A stretch of DNA of 64,000 nt from Embleya sp049739465. GTDB taxonomy: Bacteria > Actinomycetota > Actinomycetes > Streptomycetales > Streptomycetaceae. The notes under the pieces are model-generated. The model was not told where the DNA came from, did not search any database, and worked only from the letters and a program-made list of their open reading frames with translations. The stretch is taken from NCBI RefSeq assembly GCF_049739465.1, contig NZ_JBMHHY010000005.1:62001-126000 (forward strand). The letters are read 5' to 3'. Below are positions 59,819 through 64,000 of this stretch, piece by piece. Position numbers and translations under genes: made by a program. Position 1 is the stretch's first letter; each line of letters starts with the position of its first letter.

Positions 59819-60765
59819 GCACCACCGTGCACCAACCGGACGGGGCCACGGCCGACGCCGCGCCCGCGCCGACCGACCGCACCCCTGCGCACCGACCCGC
59901 CCGCCGACCGCGGGCCAAGGGCCGCGCCACCGAGGCGCTGATGTCCAAGGTCGCCGTCAACGGCGCCCTGGTGCTGGTCACCCTCTACATGATGTTGCCG
60001 CTGGCCTGGTTGCTGATCGCGGCCACCAAGGACATGGGCGGCCTGTTCGGCGGCGACGGATTCGCCTTCGACGGCTTCCACTTCACCGAGAACGTCAAGG
60101 CCGTCAGCAACGAGAGCGACGGCATCTACTGGCACTGGTACCTCAACAGCCTGCTCTACGCGGGCGTCGGCGCGGCGTTGGGTTCGTTCATCAGCGTGCT
60201 CGCCGGCTACGCGTTCGACAAGTTCGACTTCCCCGGCAAGGAGAAGTTGTTCGGCGGTGTACTGCTCGGCGTGCTCGTGCCGACCACCGCCGTGGCGCTG
60301 CCGCTGTACCTGCTCGCCTCCAAGGTGGGCCTGGTCAACACCTTCTGGGCAGTGTTCATCCCGGTCATCGTCAACCCGTTCGGGGTCTACCTGGCCCGGG
60401 TGTTCAGCGCCGGCTACATCCCCGGCGAGGTGCTCGAGGCCGCCCGGATGGACGGCGCGGGCGAGGTCCGGACCTTCTTCTCGGTGGCCATGCCGATGAT
60501 GATGCCCGGCTTCGTGACCATCTTCCTGTTCCAGTTCACCGCGATCTGGAACAACTTCTTCCTGCCCCTGGTGATGCTCTCCGACCAGAAGCTCTACCCG
60601 GTCAGCCTGGGTCTGTACTCGTGGAACACCAACGCGCACGCCTCCCCCGAGTTCTACCCGTTGGTCATCACCGGATCGCTGATGGCCGTGGTACCGCTGG
60701 TCGTCGCCTTCGTCTCGCTCCAGCGCCACTGGCGTTCGGGGCTCTCCGCGGGGAGCGTCAAGTGA
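59815..60765 (+). CDS. Sugar ABC transporter permease (MalG/UgpE type)
   Basis: This is 316 residues. A 40-residue Ala/Pro/Arg-rich cytoplasmic start is followed by six helices. The EAA loop is YIPGEVLEAARMDGAGEVRTFFSVAMPMMMPG. It pairs with the preceding permease to form the channel. Its end overlaps the GTG of the dehydrogenase gene. Confidence 0.93.
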   Translation: MSTTVHQPDGATADAAPAPTDRTPAHRPARRPRAKGRATEALMSKVAVNGALVLVTLYMMLPLAWLLIAATKDMGGLFGGDGFAFDGFHFTENVKAVSNESDGIYWHWYLNSLLYAGVGAALGSFISVLAGYAFDKFDFPGKEKLFGGVLLGVLVPTTAVALPLYLLASKVGLVNTFWAVFIPVIVNPFGVYLARVFSAGYIPGEVLEAARMDGAGEVRTFFSVAMPMMMPGFVTIFLFQFTAIWNNFFLPLVMLSDQKLYPVSLGLYSWNTNAHASPEFYPLVITGSLMAVVPLVVAFVSLQRHWRSGLSAGSVK

Positions 60766-61823
60766 CCAACGGCGCCACCCGATTCGACGCCGGGGCGGCA
60801 GGCACCGCCGCCGCCCGGCACCGGCCCCGGCTGCTCCTGGCGATGGACCCCTCGGTGGCCACGCGGATCCTCGACCCCGAGGCCCGGGCCCGGCTCAGTG
60901 CCTTGGCCGAGGTCGATCTCGACCTGATCGCGGGCGACTTCGACAGCCCGGAGTCGGCCGCCGCGCTGGCCGAGGCCGAAGTACTGTTCACCTGCTGGGG
61001 CAGCGCCCGGTTGGACGAGGCGGTACTGGCGCGCGCGCCGCGACTGCGCGCGGTGGTACACGCGGCCGGTTCGGTCAAGCACCACCTGACCGACGCGGCC
61101 TGGGCGCGCGGCCTGATCGTCTCCTCGGGGGCGGCGGCCAACGCGCTGCCGGTGGCCGAATACACGGTCGCCGCCGTGCTGTTCGCCAACAAGCGGGTAC
61201 TGCGGATCCGCGACGCCTACCGCGCCGAGCGGCGACTGGTCGACTGGGACGCCCGCTTCCCCGGCTTCGGCAACTACCGACGCACGATAGGCATCGTCGG
61301 CGCGTCCCGAATCGGCCGCCGGGTGCTGGAGCTGCTCCGCCCGTTCGACTTCGAGCTGCTGCTGCACGACCCGTACGTGAGCGCCGAACAGGCCGAGGCA
61401 CTCGGCGCGCGGAGCGTCGCCCTCGACGAACTGGTCCTGCACTCCGACGTGGTCAGCATCCATGCCCCCGAACTCGAGGCCACCAGGCACCTGTTGGACC
61501 GCCGCCGGCTATCCCTGATGCGCGACGGCGCGACGCTGATCAACACGGCCCGCGGTTCGCTGGTCGACCAGGAGGCGCTGACGGAGGAGTTGGTGGCGGG
61601 CCGGCTGGACGCGGTCATCGACGTCACCGAACCGGAAGTACTCCCGGCCGCCTCCCCGCTCTACGACCTGCCCAATGTGCTCCTCACCCCCCACATCGCC
61701 GGCTCCCTGGGCGGCGAACTACGTCGCATGGTCGCCTCCGCGTTGGACGAACTCGACCGCTACACCCAGGGGTTGCCGTTCACCCACCCGGTGGAGCCGG
61801 AGACGCTCACCCGCTCGGCGTAG
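60762..61823 (+). CDS. D-2-hydroxyacid dehydrogenase-family oxidoreductase
   Basis: This is 353 residues. The NAD site is IGIVGASRIGRRVLELLRPF (GxSxxG variant of GxGxxG). The catalytic residues are Arg in LINTARGSLVDQEAL, Glu in TEPEVLPAASPLYDLPN and His in VLLTPHIAGSLGGELRRMV. The GTG overlaps the permease stop. In this operon it may oxidise or reduce a sugar acid released by the DUF2264 protein. Substrate unknown. Confidence 0.88.
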   Translation: MTNGATRFDAGAAGTAAARHRPRLLLAMDPSVATRILDPEARARLSALAEVDLDLIAGDFDSPESAAALAEAEVLFTCWGSARLDEAVLARAPRLRAVVHAAGSVKHHLTDAAWARGLIVSSGAAANALPVAEYTVAAVLFANKRVLRIRDAYRAERRLVDWDARFPGFGNYRRTIGIVGASRIGRRVLELLRPFDFELLLHDPYVSAEQAEALGARSVALDELVLHSDVVSIHAPELEATRHLLDRRRLSLMRDGATLINTARGSLVDQEALTEELVAGRLDAVIDVTEPEVLPAASPLYDLPNVLLTPHIAGSLGGELRRMVASALDELDRYTQGLPFTHPVEPETLTRSA

Positions 61824-61839
61824 CGGGCCGCGGTGCGGT

Positions 61840-61910
61840 GGCCTCGAACGCCCGCCGGGCTGGATGGGGAGCGGGGATCGGCTCCTTCAGCCCGGCCGGC
61901 GTTCGAGGCC
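61840..61910. terminator. Long hairpin from a repeated extragenic palindrome
   Basis: The left arm from GGCCTCGAACGCC (61840) pairs with the right arm ending GGCGTTCGAGGCC (61910) over about 21 bp with one or two mismatches. It lies 17 bp past the dehydrogenase stop. Confidence 0.8.
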
Positions 61911-61953
61911 GACCCAGGGCGCCCGACGCCCGAGGTCGGACGAAAGCCAAAAT

Positions 61954-61976
61954 CAGCCCGGCCGGCGCTTGAGGCC
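61954..61976. repeat. Extra copy of the CAGCCCGGCCGGCG...GAGGCC element
   Basis: A third, partial copy of the arm (one base changed: GCTTGAGG for GTTCGAGG) stands alone 44 bp after the hairpin. I recall similar repeats scattered between Streptomyces genes; their role is not known. Confidence 0.6.
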
Positions 61977-62058
61977 AGGCAGGGCGCAGCCCGGCCGGCC
62001 ACACAACTTCCGGCCCACGCCGGAGGCAGAAGGCAAGACCCCCCAGACCGGAGGTCAC

Positions 62059-64000
62059 ATGCACGGCTTCAGACCCACCCTCGCCCTCGCGGCAACCGTC
62101 CTGGCCGCCACGGCGGCCATCACCCCGACGGCCGGCGCCGCCACCGGACCCACCACCACGGGGCCCACCACCACCTACGTGGACTGCGGCGTCGGCCGCC
62201 TCGACGCCGGCGGGACCACCCCCGAGGACCCCCTGGGCGACCTGACCCCCGTCAACGCCCACACCTACCAACCCGGCGACCGCATCCTGCTGCGCGCCGG
62301 CACGGTATGCACCGGGACCCTCCAACCCGAAGGCAACGGCACCGCCGGCAACCCGATCACGATAGGCGCCTACGGCGACGGCCCGCGTCCGCTGATCCAA
62401 GGCACCGGCGGCCCCTCCACCGTGCGCCTGGTCGACCAGAGCTGGTGGACCGTGCAGGGCCTGCACATCACCAATCCGGCACCGACCCAGGCGCTTCGTA
62501 CCGGAGTTCAGATCGACACCACCACCCCCGAGCGCAAGTACGGGATCGTGGTCCGCGACCTCGAGGTCTCCGACGTGGCCGGCTGGAGCGACAAGACCGG
62601 CGCCAACGCGGGCTGGTTCTCCGCGTCGGCCGGCATCGTCGTACTCGGCAAACCAACCGCCGGCCCGATCGAGGGCATCACCATCGCCGACAACCAGGTA
62701 CACGACACCGGCGGCGGCGGCATCAAGATCTCGGTCAAGCCCGCCGACTTCCACCGCGACGTACTCATCCGCGCCAATACGATCCGCAGCGTCGGCGGCG
62801 ACGGCATCGTGGTCCACGGCTCGGACGCGCCGCTCGTCGAATACAACCTCTTCGACGACGGTGGCGGCGGCAAGTACCCCTACCTCAACGGCAACTTCGC
62901 CGGAATGTGGCCGATCAACTCGCGCAACCCGGTCTTCCAGTACAACGAGGTCACCCGCCAGCGGCCATCGATCTTCGACTCCACCGCGTGGGACTGCGAC
63001 GGCGCGATCACCGGCTCGTGCACCTACCAGTACAACTACTCGCACGACAACGGCGGCGGTTTCTACCTCGGCTGCGAGAACTGCACCGCGCTCGGCAACT
63101 TCCATGCCACCCAGATCCTGCGCTTCAACATCGCCCAGGACGACTGCCGGATCCGGGCCAACGCGTCGGGCGACAACACCAGTCCGCTGCGCATGTACAA
63201 CAACACGTTCTTCTGCCCGAGCAAGAAGCTCGACGTCGAACTCCCCAACGGCCCGGCCGCGGACACCCTCGTCGCCAACAACGTCTTCGTCGCCGGACAG
63301 GGCGCACTGCCCACCGGAACGGGCGTCGGCTACCAGGCCAACGTCTACTCCGGCGGCTTCACCGCACCCAGCGGTGACGCCTCGGCGGTGACCACCGATC
63401 CCGGGCTTGCCGCACCGGGCACCGCGACCGGCCGTACGGACGCCGGGGGTTACGCGCTGTTGGCCGGATCTCCCGCACTGGGCAGCGGGGTTGCCGTCCC
63501 GGACCTGGGCTCGCGCGACTATTTCGGCAACGCGGTCACCCCCGTGGGTGTCAACCGCGGTGCGTACAACGGGCCCGCGGTCGACGCGCCGCTGTACCCG
63601 TCGATCGCCGCCGCGTACAACAACGTCGCCGTCGGGGACGACGCCAACCCGAACACCGGCGGCTTCGGCCTGTCCGGACGCAGCTACTCCGGCCAGGCGC
63701 TGGCGGCGGCCGGCTACACCCCCGGCGGTACGGTCGGCGCGGGCGGGGCCGGGTTCACCTGGCATCCGCGCGCGTACGGCCTGCCGGACAACGTCAAGGT
63801 CGCGGGCCAGCGGATCGCGCTCACCGGCAGCGGCAGCCGGCTGGTCGTACTGGGCGCGGGCGCGTACGGCGCACAGAGTGGGACGGTGACCGTCACCTAC
63901 ACCGACGGGAGCAGCACGACGGCGACCCTGGCCCTCGGCGACTGGTGGAGCACGGTCGACGGTCCCGCCGATCAGGTCGCGGTCCGGGCGGCCTACCACC
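62059..64000 (+). CDS. Secreted right-handed parallel beta-helix protein (runs off window)
   Basis: At least 647 residues; it continues past the right edge. A signal peptide (FRPTLALAATVLAATAAITPTAGA) is followed by a beta-helix region with short repeating strands: TYQPGDRILLRAGTVCTG, IEGITIADNQVHDTGGGGI, VLIRANTIRSVGGDGIVVHG and PLVEYNLFDDGG, as in pectate-lyase-like or polysaccharide-degrading proteins. From about residue 515 (SIAAAYNNVAVGDDANPNTGGFG) a different beta-sandwich domain starts, typical of sugar-binding appendages. GGAGG precedes the ATG. It would cut a plant or microbial polysaccharide whose pieces the ABC system imports. Confidence 0.85.
   Translation, partial: MHGFRPTLALAATVLAATAAITPTAGAATGPTTTGPTTTYVDCGVGRLDAGGTTPEDPLGDLTPVNAHTYQPGDRILLRAGTVCTGTLQPEGNGTAGNPITIGAYGDGPRPLIQGTGGPSTVRLVDQSWWTVQGLHITNPAPTQALRTGVQIDTTTPERKYGIVVRDLEVSDVAGWSDKTGANAGWFSASAGIVVLGKPTAGPIEGITIADNQVHDTGGGGIKISVKPADFHRDVLIRANTIRSVGGDGIVVHGSDAPLVEYNLFDDGGGGKYPYLNGNFAGMWPINSRNPVFQYNEVTRQRPSIFDSTAWDCDGAITGSCTYQYNYSHDNGGGFYLGCENCTALGNFHATQILRFNIAQDDCRIRANASGDNTSPLRMYNNTFFCPSKKLDVELPNGPAADTLVANNVFVAGQGALPTGTGVGYQANVYSGGFTAPSGDASAVTTDPGLAAPGTATGRTDAGGYALLAGSPALGSGVAVPDLGSRDYFGNAVTPVGVNRGAYNGPAVDAPLYPSIAAAYNNVAVGDDANPNTGGFGLSGRSYSGQALAAAGYTPGGTVGAGGAGFTWHPRAYGLPDNVKVAGQRIALTGSGSRLVVLGAGAYGAQSGTVTVTYTDGSSTTATLALGDWWSTVDGPADQVAVRAAYH

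Noticed and set aside
1..64000. Search for tRNA, rRNA, transposase, integrase, phage genes and attachment-site repeats
   Set aside because: None was recognised on either strand by eye; insertion of the interrupting blocks by a mobile element therefore has no direct evidence here.

Overview
The window is very GC-rich DNA (roughly 70% or more by eye) with GTG starts, GTGA/ATGA gene overlaps, long stop-free antisense frames and many actinobacterial families (F420-type LLM oxidoreductase, DUF4259, DUF6230/DUF6114-like, GntP/GntK/GntR, AA10 LPMO). It looks like a chromosomal segment from a Streptomycetaceae-type actinomycete. I see no rRNA, tRNA, CRISPR array, transposase or integrase. A P450 gene at the left edge and a secreted beta-helix protein at the right edge run off the window.

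Region 1 (1-17.2 kb and 30.2-32.5 kb) is a catabolic regulon. A glutamine-synthetase-like gamma-glutamyl-amine ligase and a P450, an acetoacetate-decarboxylase-like protein, an APC permease, a MarR regulator, a PuuC-like aldehyde dehydrogenase with a PuuD-like hydrolase, a homoprotocatechuate-type meta-cleavage set (HpcC-, HpcB-, HpcE-like), a [3Fe-4S] ferredoxin with its reductase, and a second class I amidotransferase flank four divergent promoters. Each of these promoters carries two copies of one palindrome, CGTTTG-N4-CAAACG (eight copies in all). The simplest reading is one regulon, probably under the MarR protein, for taking up an amine, gamma-glutamylating it, oxidising it and opening an aromatic ring. 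The substrate is not known.

Region 2 (5.4-10.0 kb) interrupts it with a two-component system, a divergent ABC exporter, a DUF4259 protein and a decayed gene pair. Region 3 (17.3-22.7 kb) is a tight five-gene operon: Fe(II)/2-oxoglutarate oxygenase, GT-A-like protein, ornithine/diaminopimelate-type PLP decarboxylase, GNAT acetyltransferase and MFS exporter. It looks like a small natural-product cluster. Region 4 (22.7-30.1 kb) holds a perfect DasR-like palindrome and a 2191-residue sortase-anchored surface protein.

Region 5 (32.6-43.3 kb) has a gene containing seven perfect 8-bp tandem repeats, an SDR/TetR pair with two 23-bp operators, an ArsR/MFS pair, two small unknown genes, a TetR gene, a roughly 0.5 kb GC-rich minisatellite, and a DUF6230/DUF6114-like membrane cluster. 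Region 6 (43.4-52.9 kb) has a PRPP synthetase, a secreted papain-like protease with a companion protein, an HTH protein, a rhomboid-like protein, the gluconate cluster gntP-gntK with a GntR regulator and its operator, and an LPMO whose promoter has a DasR-like site between the -35 and -10 boxes.

Region 7 (53.4 kb to the end) has a methyltransferase and then a carbohydrate-uptake locus: DUF2264 protein, DeoR/LacI hybrid regulator, solute-binding lipoprotein, two permeases, a 2-hydroxyacid dehydrogenase and a secreted parallel beta-helix protein. Copies of GATCG-AA-CGATC at the promoters tie this locus together.
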